From Paraburkholderia sp. HP33-1 (lineage in GTDB: Bacteria; Pseudomonadota; Gammaproteobacteria; Burkholderiales; Burkholderiaceae): DNA of 64,000 bases. Each line of letters starts with the position of its first letter. Within the stretch, counting starts at the first letter, position 1. The stretch is from the NCBI RefSeq assembly GCF_021390595.1, contig NZ_JAJEJR010000002.1, positions 2,108,001-2,172,000 on the forward strand, in the 5' to 3' direction. A model generated the notes under the pieces. The model did no database searches and was not told where the DNA came from. It worked only from the letters and a program-made list of their open reading frames with translations. A program made the translations under genes and the position numbers. Positions 52,619 through 61,629 of the stretch are shown here, piece after piece.

Positions 52619-53674
52619 TATTTGATCCCCAAGCGGAAGAGTTTCGATTAACCTGGCCTGGAATCGCCGGGCCGGGTCATGGCAGTTGCACGAATGTGAC
52701 CTCCCAGGCTCTCCGACAATCAGCTACCGATTACAAATTCGATCCATTGAGCGGCTATCGTTACAAAATGACCCGGCACGAAGAACACGCCCAAGCAATA
52801 GTGCGGCAACAACCTGATATCCCAGGCAAGCCGAGTTTTGAAGGCGCGCTGTTCTGCTCGCGATGGGCGTATTTGAGCAGATGAGCGTATCTCGCTCGTG
52901 TCCGAAAGTCGGTTGTGTGTAAGCGCGTGTATCTCTTTCTGTCTGTAGATACGTTGGAATACAAAAGGACAGTGCGGGGCAGGAGGGACGCCAGCGTCGG
53001 GAATCAGTTGCTGTTCGAAGTGACGCTCAGGTTGCCGGTCATGGACAAGACCATGACGGTCCTCGACGACGCAGACAGAGTATTGGGGGAATGACCAGGG
53101 CGGTAGCGCGATGATCTGGCGAGATCTCCGCTAACTGCGCGACCGTGGATGAACCGATGGTGGAGCGGCTAGAGCGACAGCCTGACGTAGCGCACACCAT
53201 ATCTACCCGTGAGCGAAGGTCGGTGCGGCTCTGACAACGGCCCGTTGCGAGGGGACGACTCCAACGGCAGCGAATTGGTCGCTTTATCCCGGTCGCACAT
53301 AACATCCGATCCGACTTTCAAGGTCACACTTTCATCGGGCTGCGATCGGCCCCAGCTGCAGCCAATCATAGCCTCGTGCGACCTTAAGTTTAATAATGAT
53401 CAGAGTGGCCGCAACCCGTTACGTTCAGACTCAGAGGTACGCTGACCATGTTGCCTATTCTTGAAACCGCGATGCGTACAGTACACCCCGGTCCCCAAAA
53501 ATGGACTGAGAGCCGGCCGCTAGCACGCTCGTGATCGAGAAGTGACCCGTATGCAATTGGTCGAAGTTTTCACCATAGTACGCTCGGCACACGGAGTATT
53601 CCGTGTCGGCCCATCGACCCTCGCTTGCGCGATAGCGACACAATTACACACGCACCGTGGTTGCTGGCGTCATA
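52619..53674. other. Gap of about 1 kb without a gene
   Basis: No supported gene lies between the DUF6130 and VOC genes. A promoter-like stretch with TACGTTGGAATACAAAAGGAC occurs near 52950 but leads to no gene. Parts resemble the repeat-rich non-coding DNA seen elsewhere in the window, without a clean alignment. Confidence 0.4.
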
Positions 53675-54097
53675 TCAGTCGCGGGCAGGGTGGCGCGTCG
53701 TGACTTCTTGGACCAGCCACGCATTGCCGTCAGGATCAGCGAATGCAAAGAACGAGCCGTAGCTGGTGCGCTTGGGATCGGGGCCGGGGATTCGTGCTTC
53801 CAGAGGAAACGACGCACCGTGCCACATATCGCTCACGCCAATGCCGCGGCGGATGAACTCGCCATGAGCCGCTGCAATATCCGAGACAATCAACGCCGCC
53901 GTGGCCGTGCCAGGCGCCGCCCCGGTGATACCCTTGCCGAAGGTGACGGAGCATCCTGAGCCGGCGGGTGTGAACTGGACAATGCGAACCTCCTCTGTTG
54001 GGGCGACATCCTGGTCGAGCCTCCAGCCCAGACGTCGATAGAACTCCTTGGATTTGTCGACGTCGGACACGGGAATGACGTGGACTTCGAGATTCAT
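53675..54097 (-). CDS. VOC superfamily protein (glyoxalase/bleomycin-resistance fold)
   Basis: I start at ATG 54097 with AGAAGAG upstream; the frame reaches 54121. The 140-residue product has the VOC pattern: HVIPVSDVDKSKEFYRRLGWRLDQD, VQFTPAGSGCSVTFGKG, SDIAAAHGEFIRRGIGVSD, and GSFFAFADPDGNAWLVQEV. Metal-binding positions are partly present (the H in HVIPV and the later E). It may isomerise, cleave or bind a small molecule. Close to it lies a frameshifted monooxygenase-like gene. Confidence 0.85.
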   Translation of the reverse strand: MNLEVHVIPVSDVDKSKEFYRRLGWRLDQDVAPTEEVRIVQFTPAGSGCSVTFGKGITGAAPGTATAALIVSDIAAAHGEFIRRGIGVSDMWHGASFPLEARIPGPDPKRTSYGSFFAFADPDGNAWLVQEVTTRHPARD

Positions 54098-54274
54098 GGT
54101 GACACTCTTCTGCTCTTTCATTTTGCTACCTGTCGGATGATATGCATCTTGCTAATCAAATTAGGCTCGCTCCGAGCCGGCGGGCGGCAACTGGCCGTTT
54201 AGACCGACGACACGCCGAAATCGGTTCGTAGCGCTTATTCGCCATCAGCTCGATCTGCTACTTGAGCGGATACA

Positions 54275-54570
54275 TCAGGACAGCTTCGCAGCGAGAACGT
54301 CGATGCGTTCGATCGACGGCGCCTTCACAAGCAGTCTGGCGGCGTTCGCCCCCAGCGCTTGCGACATTTTTCCGTCGAGATGAGCTTGGCGACCGGCTTC
54401 ATTGGCGAAGGCGTCGAAGGCGCCGAACGTGGATGGACCGAGCTGCAGGGCGAACCACATCGGCGTGGCGTGTTCCTGCAACGCAAGGACGAGACCACCC
54501 TGAATCAGGAGTCTTCTGCTTCCATACGTCGCCTGGCTTCGAGGCGGACAAACAGTGCATGCTCGATCAT
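54275..54570 (-). pseudogene. Frameshifted antibiotic-biosynthesis-monooxygenase-like gene
   Basis: From ATG 54570 the frame reads MIEHALFVRLEARRRMEAED and then stops. After a shift near 54505, the second frame gives LVLALQEHATPMWFALQLG, STFGAFDAFANEAGRQAHLDGKMSQAL and ends SIERIDVLAAKLS. Both parts together match a complete ABM-family small monooxygenase (about 95 residues). One indel accounts for the break, so it is a recent pseudogene or a sequencing slip. Confidence 0.75.
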
Positions 54571-55489
54571 GACTGACTCCAGGTTGTGGTTGATCGGTAG
54601 GGCAAAGTATGCTTGCAGCGACCGCCGCTGCGTATTGGCAATGCCGCCAATATTGGTATCGCATTTGCCATGCCCCGCGGTATCCACATCCTCGCCATGG
54701 CGACGCATCTGATACTGACCCGGCCATAGTTCATTCAAATTCCGGAGGTGGTTTTCTTTTCCGCCAAAGTGCCACCACCTCCCCCGAAAGAGACATGCAC
54801 GTTCAAAAAAATCGTCATCATAGAAACATCTCCGCGTTCGTGTTTGACGAATCTCTTTCAATATGCCCACTGCCGACAGTGCCTGCTGCGCTGACTGTGC
54901 GATGGTGTTGCGCTTGCCATCGATGATCTGACTCGCCTGCTTCGTCATATCGCTGACACCCATTAGCGGGCCCAGTGTCAAGTGAGCAAACAATACCTTC
55001 GAGTGCCTGAGCAGCCGATTCCGATTTCGCTGACCGAATGCAGTAGCCGAGCGCACCCGTTTCTTCGATTCATGGCTGCGACGGATCGCGCCAGACACCC
55101 ATCAGGATCAAGCGATCGGCTTACATCGGCTGCCTGTCGCCCTGGTGGCTCTGCCACCCCAGAAGAACTACAAGGGCTTCCCCATTGAGCACAAGCTCAA
55201 TCGAAGTTCGATGTGCATACATGCTGCAATGCCGCTTCGGCGTGCGTGAGAAGGTGAAGGACTGCTGTACTACAACCGGTCATATTGGGCCGTTGGCCCG
55301 GACCCTGATGAAAGACGCGCGCAAGGACCTCATTCTTTGGGCGGGACAGAAATCCCCGTTCTTCTGACAGGTATGCCTTGCGCGGGTCCAACCCGCTTCA
55401 CATCACCGCTGGCAGTGCAAAGTGATCGTCAATCCCCTCGTGGTTGCTCCGATGTCTCGGGATGCTTGTCTATCGGACGTAGTGTTCGT
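54571..55489. other. Gap of about 900 bases without a supported gene
   Basis: A minus-strand frame (54505-55098) and short plus-strand frames are open, but none has a family pattern. The DNA before the IS110 gene is likely debris from earlier insertions. Confidence 0.4.
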
Positions 55490-56515
55490 TCATGCGGTCG
55501 CCGGTACGTACTTGAAGGCGTCGCCGTATTTCAGAGTCGCCCATGCCATGCGCGCGTTCTTCGCGGCGATGGCGACGGCTGTCCGCCAGTAGCCGCGACG
55601 CTCGACGAGACTTCTCACCCAGCGGCTGAAACGGTCCTGCTTGTCCCCCAGACTCGCCATCACCGAGCGAGCTCCGAGTATCAGCAAATTGCGTAGATAC
55701 GAATCCCCCGTCTTCGTGATGGCGCCCAGCCGTTCTTTACCTCCGCTGCTGTACTGGCTTGGAGTAAGGCCTATCCATGCGGCCACCTGGCGGCCGTTTT
55801 TGAAGTCGTGTCCGGCGCCCAGACTCGCAAGCAAAGCGCTTGCGGTGGTCGGGCCAATGCCGCGGAGATGCATAAGCCGTCGGCTGCGCTCATCGTCTCG
55901 GGCGATTTCGCTGATTGCACGATCGTATTCGATGAGCCGGGCTTCGATGTTGCTGGCGTGCTCGAGCAGATCACTGATGCAGCGCCGGGCCCAGCCGGGC
56001 AACGCATCCAGGCAGGTCGGGATCTCTCTTCGCAGGCGTTCCGGGCTCTGGGGTAGCACCACGCCGAATTCAGAGAGCAGGCCACGTATGCGGTTATAGA
56101 TCGCCGTCCGTTCCTCGATGAAACCCTGACGTGTCCGATGCAGGCAGAGCGTGGCCTGCTGGTGTTCGTCCTTTAGCGGCACGAAACGCATGCTGGGGCG
56201 CGTCACTGCCTCACAGATTGCCGCAGCATCGGCTGCGTCGTTCTTGCCTCGCTTGCCCGACATCCGGTACGGCGCCACGAGTTTCGGCGCCATCAGCTTC
56301 GCCGTGTGGCCGTACTGCTGGAACATCCGCGCCCAGTGATGTGCACCCGAGCATGCTTCCATGCCGATGAGACAGGGCGGCAACTGGGCAATCAGCGCGA
56401 GCATTTGATCGCGTGAGACGCGCGGTTTGATCAATGCGGCCTTGCCGGCCTCATCCACTCCGTGAACCGCAAACACGTTCTTGGCAAGATCGATTCCGAC
56501 GGTGACAACAGGCAT
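55490..56515 (-). CDS. IS110-family transposase
   Basis: The 341-residue protein has the N-terminal DEDD domain of IS110 (VTVGIDLAKNVFAVHGVD with the first Asp, LIGMEACSGAHHWAR with the Glu, and GKRGKNDAADAAAICEAV with the next Asp pair). Its C-terminal transposase-20 domain contains LMHLRGIGPTTASALLASLG and the conserved Ser in the SSGGKERLGAITK block. Length is normal for the family and no frameshift is seen. IS110 elements have no long terminal repeats, so exact ends are not called. Confidence 0.92.
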   Translation of the reverse strand: MPVVTVGIDLAKNVFAVHGVDEAGKAALIKPRVSRDQMLALIAQLPPCLIGMEACSGAHHWARMFQQYGHTAKLMAPKLVAPYRMSGKRGKNDAADAAAICEAVTRPSMRFVPLKDEHQQATLCLHRTRQGFIEERTAIYNRIRGLLSEFGVVLPQSPERLRREIPTCLDALPGWARRCISDLLEHASNIEARLIEYDRAISEIARDDERSRRLMHLRGIGPTTASALLASLGAGHDFKNGRQVAAWIGLTPSQYSSGGKERLGAITKTGDSYLRNLLILGARSVMASLGDKQDRFSRWVRSLVERRGYWRTAVAIAAKNARMAWATLKYGDAFKYVPATA

Positions 56516-56818
56516 GGACTTCCCCTTATGTTGGCGTTCGCTGGACGTTCAAACTTCATCATGGCACGTTGATGCCAATTTACGGCTTCCGCCACCGCCT
56601 CGGGATGCGGAAGTCCCTTTCATTCGTTGGTGCCGCAACGCGTCCATCGGGTTCGCACAATACTCGTGGTTGCCAAACGTCCGGCACCAATCCAGAGCTG
56701 GCTCGCGTTGCAGGCGATCCGCTTTGCTGCACATCGGGGACGGCGGCACGGCATTCCATTCAATTGGGTGGCTTCTCGCCAGTCAGCGATCGGGGCTTGC
56801 CGGTCGCCGTCGTAACGC
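56516..56818. other. Short gap between two IS110-type genes
   Basis: About 300 bases probably composed of the IS110 element's upstream end and the end of the next element. No gene or repeat was found. Confidence 0.4.
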
Positions 56819-57668
56819 TTATGCGAAGCAGCGGGTCACATCAAATGGTTTTCGCTCCTTCAGCATGTGGAAACACGCACGGGCGAGCTTGTGGGCCAGT
56901 GCCTTGCGTGCGATCACTGAATTCGTCCGGGCTTTCTTGCGCTCGTAGAACTGCCTGGCTTCGGCGCTAAAGTGCATCGCGAAGTTGGCCGCTTCGATGA
57001 ATGCCCAGCACAGGTATGGATTTCCGTTCCTGGTATTGCCTTCGCCCTTCTTCCTGCCGTTGCTCATGCGTTGGCTGTCCACGCACCGCGCGTAGGAGGC
57101 GAAGTTGCCAGCGCTCGCGAAACGTTCGATGGTCCCGGTTTCCAGCACGATCACGGTGGCAAGCGTCTGGCCAATGCCGGGCACCGTGGTCAGGAGGGCG
57201 TAGTCCGCGCGTGGCGCGACCCTTTCCTGAAGACGCTTTTCCACGATGGCAATCTGTGCGGAGAGCGTCGTGATGACCGCGACGTTCGCGCGGACCGCCA
57301 GCGCCACGTCATCTGGGAGATGCAGCTGGTCGACAGCGGCCCGGTCCAGTTGCTTGACCTGATTGCTCGTGATTCGCGTGCCGGACTGACGTGCCGTTGT
57401 GTTCTCGACGGCGAGGATGTGGCTGGTGCGGCTGCGCACCAGTTGCATACGCTTGCGGGCCAGGTCGCGCACCTCACGGTGCTTCGCCGGCAGGATGGTG
57501 CCAGTGGGAAGGATGCCCAGGCGCAGCAGGTGGGCCAGGTAGCGCGCGTCGGTCTCGTCACCACTGTGCTTGAGTCCATCATATTTTTTTTTCGCCGCGG
57601 TGTTGGCCAGATGGACCACGAAGCCGGCCGCCTGCAGGCCGTCGACCAGCCAGTACCAGTTATACGTG
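56819..57668 (-). pseudogene. C-terminal part of an IS110-family transposase split by a RIT element
   Basis: The frame continues YNWYWLVDGLQAAGF, then KHSGDETDARYLAHLLRLG, TTVPGIGQTLATVIVLETG and on to the end (VTRCFA). It lacks the first 56 residues, which lie at 61219-61390 beyond the inserted element. Rejoined at the 7-bp sequence ATACGTG (plus strand), the two parts give VVVEST-YNWYWLV and a transposase of about 335 residues. Read alone, the frame gains a new ATG at 57691 inside the palindrome, but the DEDD start is missing. Confidence 0.85.
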
Positions 57669-57695
57669 CTATGGAAATATTTCCATAGCACGTAT
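57662..57695. repeat. 34-bp perfect palindrome at the left RIT junction
   Basis: Arms 57662-57678 and 57679-57695 are exact reverse complements with no spacer; the centre reads GGAAATATTTCC. It joins the target sequence ATACGTG (57662-57668) to the left inverted repeat (57689-57717) through 20 extra bases (57669-57688) that have no counterpart at the right end. Confidence 0.9.
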
Positions 57696-57717
57696 TATGG
57701 ACGCCCCGGAATTATGC
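57689..57717 (+). repeat. Left terminal inverted repeat of the RIT element
   Basis: The 29 bases are the exact reverse complement of 61198-61226. The outer 7 bases (CACGTAT) are also the reverse complement of the target ATACGTG, so repeat and target overlap. Confidence 0.9.
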
Positions 57718-57855
57718 ATGCTTTGCCGTTGACGGGGGCGGAGCGCGCGGCGTGGGTTCCGATATAAATCGAATTGTGGACCGTACCGCGCGCGCATTGA
57801 GTTCCTGAGCAATGCAGGGTTCACCGATCGGATCAGTGCACTTGGCTGCGCATAA

Positions 57856-58863
57856 TCACAAGCCTTCGAGAAACTGCAGTACGCGGTCAGTGGGCCGGTA
57901 TCGGTGTTGCCTGCTGTGGGGTAATTGAAGCGTACTGAGGGCTCTTTCCTTCATTGCCAGGTCTGCCTCGACGTACATGTGCGTGGTCGCTGGGTTCTCG
58001 TGGCCCAGCCACAGCGCAATGACCGTAAGGTCAACGCCAGCCTGAAGCAGGTGCATGGCAGTCGCGTGCCGAACCAGGTGCGGTGAGATGCGTCGGCCCT
58101 TGAGTCCCGCGCAATGAGTTGCCGCAGCCTCGTAGGCGAGGTTAAGACGGTCGGTTATTCCGGTTCGCGTCATCGGTCCGCCTGAGCGATTTGGAAAGAG
58201 CCACTGTCCGGGTGAAGCTCCAATCTGCCGAAGCCAGAGCCGGATCTGGTTTGCGGTGCTGCGCCAGAGCGGGACCGCACGTTCTTTGCGGCCCTTGCCG
58301 TGAAGACGTACAGAAGGGCTTCGATCCAGATCGACGTCGCCGACGCGTATGCCGATGAGTTCGGATACCCGAGCGCCGGTGTTATAGAGGGTCGCCAACA
58401 TCACGCGATCGCGCTGGCCGCACCACGTCTTGGGGCTGGGTGCATCGAGCAAGGCGCATATTTCTTCTCGGGAGAGGAAGCGGACCAGCGGGCGCTCATA
58501 TCGCTTCATCGGGATCGCGAGCACCTGCTGAATCGTGCCCAGCGACTCTGGTACTCGGGACGCAGCATAGCGCAGAAACGAGCGAATGGCGGCAAGCCGA
58601 AGGTTGCGGCTACGGATGCTATTATGGCGGGCCACTTCGAGGTGATCGAGGAACTGGAGAACCAGTGATGCATCAATATCACTGAGTTCCAGGCGATCAG
58701 GTCTCCGATGCAATCGCTGTTCTGTAAATTGGAGAAGCAGCCTCATAGTGTCTCGGTAAGCCGCTACCGTTCGCGGGCTCGCGTTACGCTGCTGTATCAG
58801 GCGCTCCATAAAGAACTGTTGCAGCAATTGCGCAAACTTCGGTGATGAGTTCAGGTCAAGCAT
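57856..58863 (-). CDS. ritC: Tyrosine recombinase, third gene of the RIT trio
   Basis: The 335-residue protein has an N-terminal SAM-like core-binding part (about 12-110) and a catalytic domain with all key residues: Arg in NTGARVSELIGI, HLVRHATA, a His in LGHENPATTHMYVEAD with the nucleophilic Tyr. Length fits XerC/D-like integrases. Its start overlaps the preceding gene by eight bases. In RIT elements the three recombinases differ and probably act together on the element ends. Confidence 0.85.
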   Translation of the reverse strand: MLDLNSSPKFAQLLQQFFMERLIQQRNASPRTVAAYRDTMRLLLQFTEQRLHRRPDRLELSDIDASLVLQFLDHLEVARHNSIRSRNLRLAAIRSFLRYAASRVPESLGTIQQVLAIPMKRYERPLVRFLSREEICALLDAPSPKTWCGQRDRVMLATLYNTGARVSELIGIRVGDVDLDRSPSVRLHGKGRKERAVPLWRSTANQIRLWLRQIGASPGQWLFPNRSGGPMTRTGITDRLNLAYEAAATHCAGLKGRRISPHLVRHATAMHLLQAGVDLTVIALWLGHENPATTHMYVEADLAMKERALSTLQLPHSRQHRYRPTDRVLQFLEGL

Positions 58864-59806
58864 GATTGCCTCCTTGAGCGAAGTGCTCGAAGCGATCGCC
58901 TACGATGGTCATCAGCTCAGGTATTGCCGTTACATACCAGAACGTGTCGGTGACCTGGGTATGTCCGACATAGGTGGAGAGCACCAGCATCGCATTACCG
59001 ACATCGATCCCCTCCTGATACCAGCCGACAAGACGGCGGCAGATAAAGCTGTGCCTCAAGTCGTGGATGCGCGGGTGCGGGTGACCTCCCCGGGCTTGCC
59101 ATCCGAGCTGTACTCGAAGACAAGCGAAGGCATATGCGATCTGCCGATAGTTCACTGGCCTTCCGCAGTCGGACACGAAGAACGCGTCGGTCGTCGACGC
59201 AGGCAGCCTTTTATCCCGAATACAGGCATAGGCACGGAGGGCTTCGGTGGTGGTTGGATGTAGAGGAACCTGGCGAGCTTTACGAAACTTGCTCTGACGA
59301 ATCGTAAGGAGGCTGCGTTTGAGGTTGACGTCCTCGCGCCGAAGTGCCAACGCCTCCGAGATACGCAATCCCGTGGCCGCGAGCAGACCGAAGACGGTTT
59401 CACAGGTAACTGCACGCAGGCCACCCGTGGGCGGAAGTTGTCGGGCAGTAACCAATAACGTCTCGATTTCCTCTTCCGAATAGATATGCGGTGTCAACCG
59501 TCGGTGCCCTAGTCCACAGAGTCCGGAAGATGCAATTTCGGTGGCGGGATCGAACTGCAGGCGGTACTTGGCGAACGGGCTCAAGATCTTCAACCGACCT
59601 GCCCTGGTGGCGGCTGTGGAGCGGCTGGACGAACAGGCCCAACGCAAAGCCAGTTCCACCGTGATTGGACCGCGGTGGCCAATTTGATCGGCGAAGCGTG
59701 CAAAGCACATCAGACGCTGCTCCTCACTTTGCAGAGCAAAGCCAAGTCGCCGCCGGCGTTCAAGATAGTCCTCGACCAGAGACACCATCGTCGTGGCGGC
59801 CTTCAT
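58856..59806 (-). CDS. ritB: Tyrosine recombinase, second gene of the RIT trio
   Basis: I start at ATG 59806, which overlaps the stop of the first gene (ATGA). The open frame runs to 60004 but that part repeats the end of the first gene in another frame. The 316-residue protein keeps the catalytic set: Arg in ATGLRISEALAL, HDLRHSFICRRL, and GHTQVTDTFWYVTA with the Tyr. It is distinct in sequence from the other two, as expected of RIT recombinases. Confidence 0.85.
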   Translation of the reverse strand: MKAATTMVSLVEDYLERRRRLGFALQSEEQRLMCFARFADQIGHRGPITVELALRWACSSSRSTAATRAGRLKILSPFAKYRLQFDPATEIASSGLCGLGHRRLTPHIYSEEEIETLLVTARQLPPTGGLRAVTCETVFGLLAATGLRISEALALRREDVNLKRSLLTIRQSKFRKARQVPLHPTTTEALRAYACIRDKRLPASTTDAFFVSDCGRPVNYRQIAYAFACLRVQLGWQARGGHPHPRIHDLRHSFICRRLVGWYQEGIDVGNAMLVLSTYVGHTQVTDTFWYVTAIPELMTIVGDRFEHFAQGGNHA

Positions 59807-61062
59807 GTTCGTCTCCCGGGCCAAGGCAATGCAACGGTGTTGAGCCGGGGCAAATCGACCTTGACGTAGATGGTCGTCGTGTTGACGCTGCGGTGGCGCA
59901 GTAGATCGGCGATGTCCTTGAGACTTGCCCCTTCCCTGAGTAACCTCGAAGCGACAGAATGGCGGAGCACGTGGGTTCCGGTCCACCGCTGAGCCAAGCC
60001 GCACCGGGCGTAGGCGCAGCGTACGGCGTTGCGCACGAGGCTCGGCCCCACCGGTTCATCGCGCGGAGCGCGGTGGCGCACAAACAGTGCGCGGCTAGCC
60101 GTCGTGGGGCGCCCGAAGCGCAAGTAGTCCGCGATCGCCCGCCCCGTCTCCACAGGCAGCGGCAGGAGAGTTGTGCGCTTCGCTTTCGCTTTCGCAATCC
60201 GGAGCGTGCCTTCTCGCCAGTCCAGGTCATCGAGCTGGATAGACGCCACTTCGCTTGCTCGCAGGCCCAGGTCCACCAGACAGCGGATGATCGCGTAGTC
60301 GCGTCGGCCGGTCGGGCACGTACGATCGAACGATTTCACCAGCGCTGCTAATTCCGAATCGGTAAGAGAATCCGGTACCGCGGCGAGGCGCCAGTAAGCA
60401 ACTCTAGGGACTGCAGCAATCAGGGGTTCGGTTGGGTCTCCGTGTATTCGACGGAAACGCAAATAACTTCGCAGACAGTCGCCAATGATTCCGGCAGTCC
60501 GGGGTACACAGCCTCCGGCGCGATCAGTCACGAATCGGCAGATGTCATCGGGCTTTACGCGCTCAAGCGCAATCGGCCCCCAATCAAACTGGGCAAGGAG
60601 GAATTCACGCACGTACCGCAGACGGTAGAGGCGCGTCGCCGGTGCAAGACCCTGTACCTCCTGAAGATACGCATCAAAGAGTCGAAGCTCCTCACTTACG
60701 AACTTGGAAACCGGTGCTGATCTCGGCGGAATGATGCCCTCCGAGCGCAGCATGCGAAGCAGATGACGCAGCGCGCGACGAAGGTTTGCGGAGGTGCGGG
60801 GACTTGGCTTGCTGCATCTGCAGACGGGAAGATGCTCCGTGAGAAAGCGATGCAGTATCGTCTCGTCGATGTGATTGAGAGCGATGCGTTGCGCAGTCAG
60901 CCACCGTCCGAAGTGGGAGGCACATTGCAGATAGTTCTCTACGGTAATACCGGCATATCCGTGACGCCCCAAGCAGTCCGTGAAATTCCCAACGACGGGT
61001 CCAAGTGCGCCGTAACGTGCACGATTGCACGCGACGACTTCAGAAACGACTTGCGTGATCAT
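59803..61062 (-). CDS. ritA: Tyrosine recombinase, first gene of the RIT trio
   Basis: ATG 61062 follows AGGAGAGCG. The frame extends upstream through the repeat into the IS110 half, but that is not used. The 419-residue protein has an N-terminal extension and core-binding domain (about 20-200) and a catalytic domain with Arg in DLGLRASEVASI, HVLRHSVASRLL, and HRSVNTTTIYVKVD with the Tyr. All catalytic residues are present. It leads a tight three-gene operon, so the recombinases are made in fixed proportion. Confidence 0.85.
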   Translation of the reverse strand: MITQVVSEVVACNRARYGALGPVVGNFTDCLGRHGYAGITVENYLQCASHFGRWLTAQRIALNHIDETILHRFLTEHLPVCRCSKPSPRTSANLRRALRHLLRMLRSEGIIPPRSAPVSKFVSEELRLFDAYLQEVQGLAPATRLYRLRYVREFLLAQFDWGPIALERVKPDDICRFVTDRAGGCVPRTAGIIGDCLRSYLRFRRIHGDPTEPLIAAVPRVAYWRLAAVPDSLTDSELAALVKSFDRTCPTGRRDYAIIRCLVDLGLRASEVASIQLDDLDWREGTLRIAKAKAKRTTLLPLPVETGRAIADYLRFGRPTTASRALFVRHRAPRDEPVGPSLVRNAVRCAYARCGLAQRWTGTHVLRHSVASRLLREGASLKDIADLLRHRSVNTTTIYVKVDLPRLNTVALPWPGRRT

Positions 61063-61197
61063 GATCGCTCTCCTGAGAGATGGTGATGAAGCCATCTGAG
61101 AAGAGCAGTAGCTGTTATGCAAGGTCGACCGATGGTGAGGCGCTACTAGGCATCCGGAGGAGTTAGGCGTCGCACCTCGGAATGACCGCCAGACCGC

Positions 61198-61226
61198 GCA
61201 TAATTCCGGGGCGTCCATAATACGTG
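61198..61226 (-). repeat. Right terminal inverted repeat of the RIT element
   Basis: Exact reverse complement of 57689-57717. It ends in ATACGTG, which continues directly into the N-terminal half of the disrupted IS110 transposase gene. Confidence 0.9.
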
Positions 61227-61390
61227 GATTCGACCACGACGCCTGCCAGCTCCGCTCGCCACGGGGCAAGGAACGCCAGAACCGTTGCCAGGTCGTTCGG
61301 CAGCCGCTTCTCGGCGACCACGCGGTCCGTTTCGTCGATCACGCTCACCACGCTGTTGTTCGAATGCAGGTCAATGCCGCTATAGTTCAT
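61219..61390 (-). pseudogene. N-terminal part of the split IS110-family transposase
   Basis: ATG 61390 follows AGGAGG. The frame reads MNYSGIDLHSNNSVVSVIDE, with the first catalytic Asp of IS110, to VVVEST, and then crosses into the RIT element (YYGRPGIM). The continuation is at 56819-57668. Confidence 0.88.
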
Positions 61391-61629
61391 CATGGCCTCC
61401 TTCCGGTTAAAGCGGTTTTGGCAAACTCACTTTAACCCCGCCGCCCGTCAGGGTGGCGGTGGGAGGCCCGCTAGATGATTTTCAATGTCATCCGCTTCAT
61501 GCCCGACCGCAGCCGACCTCGACCGCTGCAACCCAAGCCACACAAGGCATTCGCCTCCAAAGCCGTCATGCAGCCCTTAGCGATGTACGGCAGCAGTTCA
61601 TAGGCAGGCAATTCGCCACGCAGCGGGAC

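Larger units (their letters stand above)
57689..61226 (-). mobile_element. Recombinase-in-trio (RIT) element inserted in an IS110 transposase gene
   Basis: About 3.5 kb bounded by perfect 29-bp inverted repeats (57689-57717 and 61198-61226, beginning CACGTATTATGG on the left). Inside are only three consecutive, overlapping tyrosine recombinase genes on one strand. This matches RIT elements, known mobile units of three integrases between inverted repeats. The flanking halves of one IS110 transposase gene rejoin in frame when the element is removed. ATACGTG lies at both junctions. Confidence 0.85.

Noticed and set aside
54505..55098. Long minus-strand frame reaching into the monooxygenase pseudogene
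   Set aside because: Only its last 20 residues match a family (the N-terminus of the frameshifted ABM gene); the rest shows no pattern and no start support.
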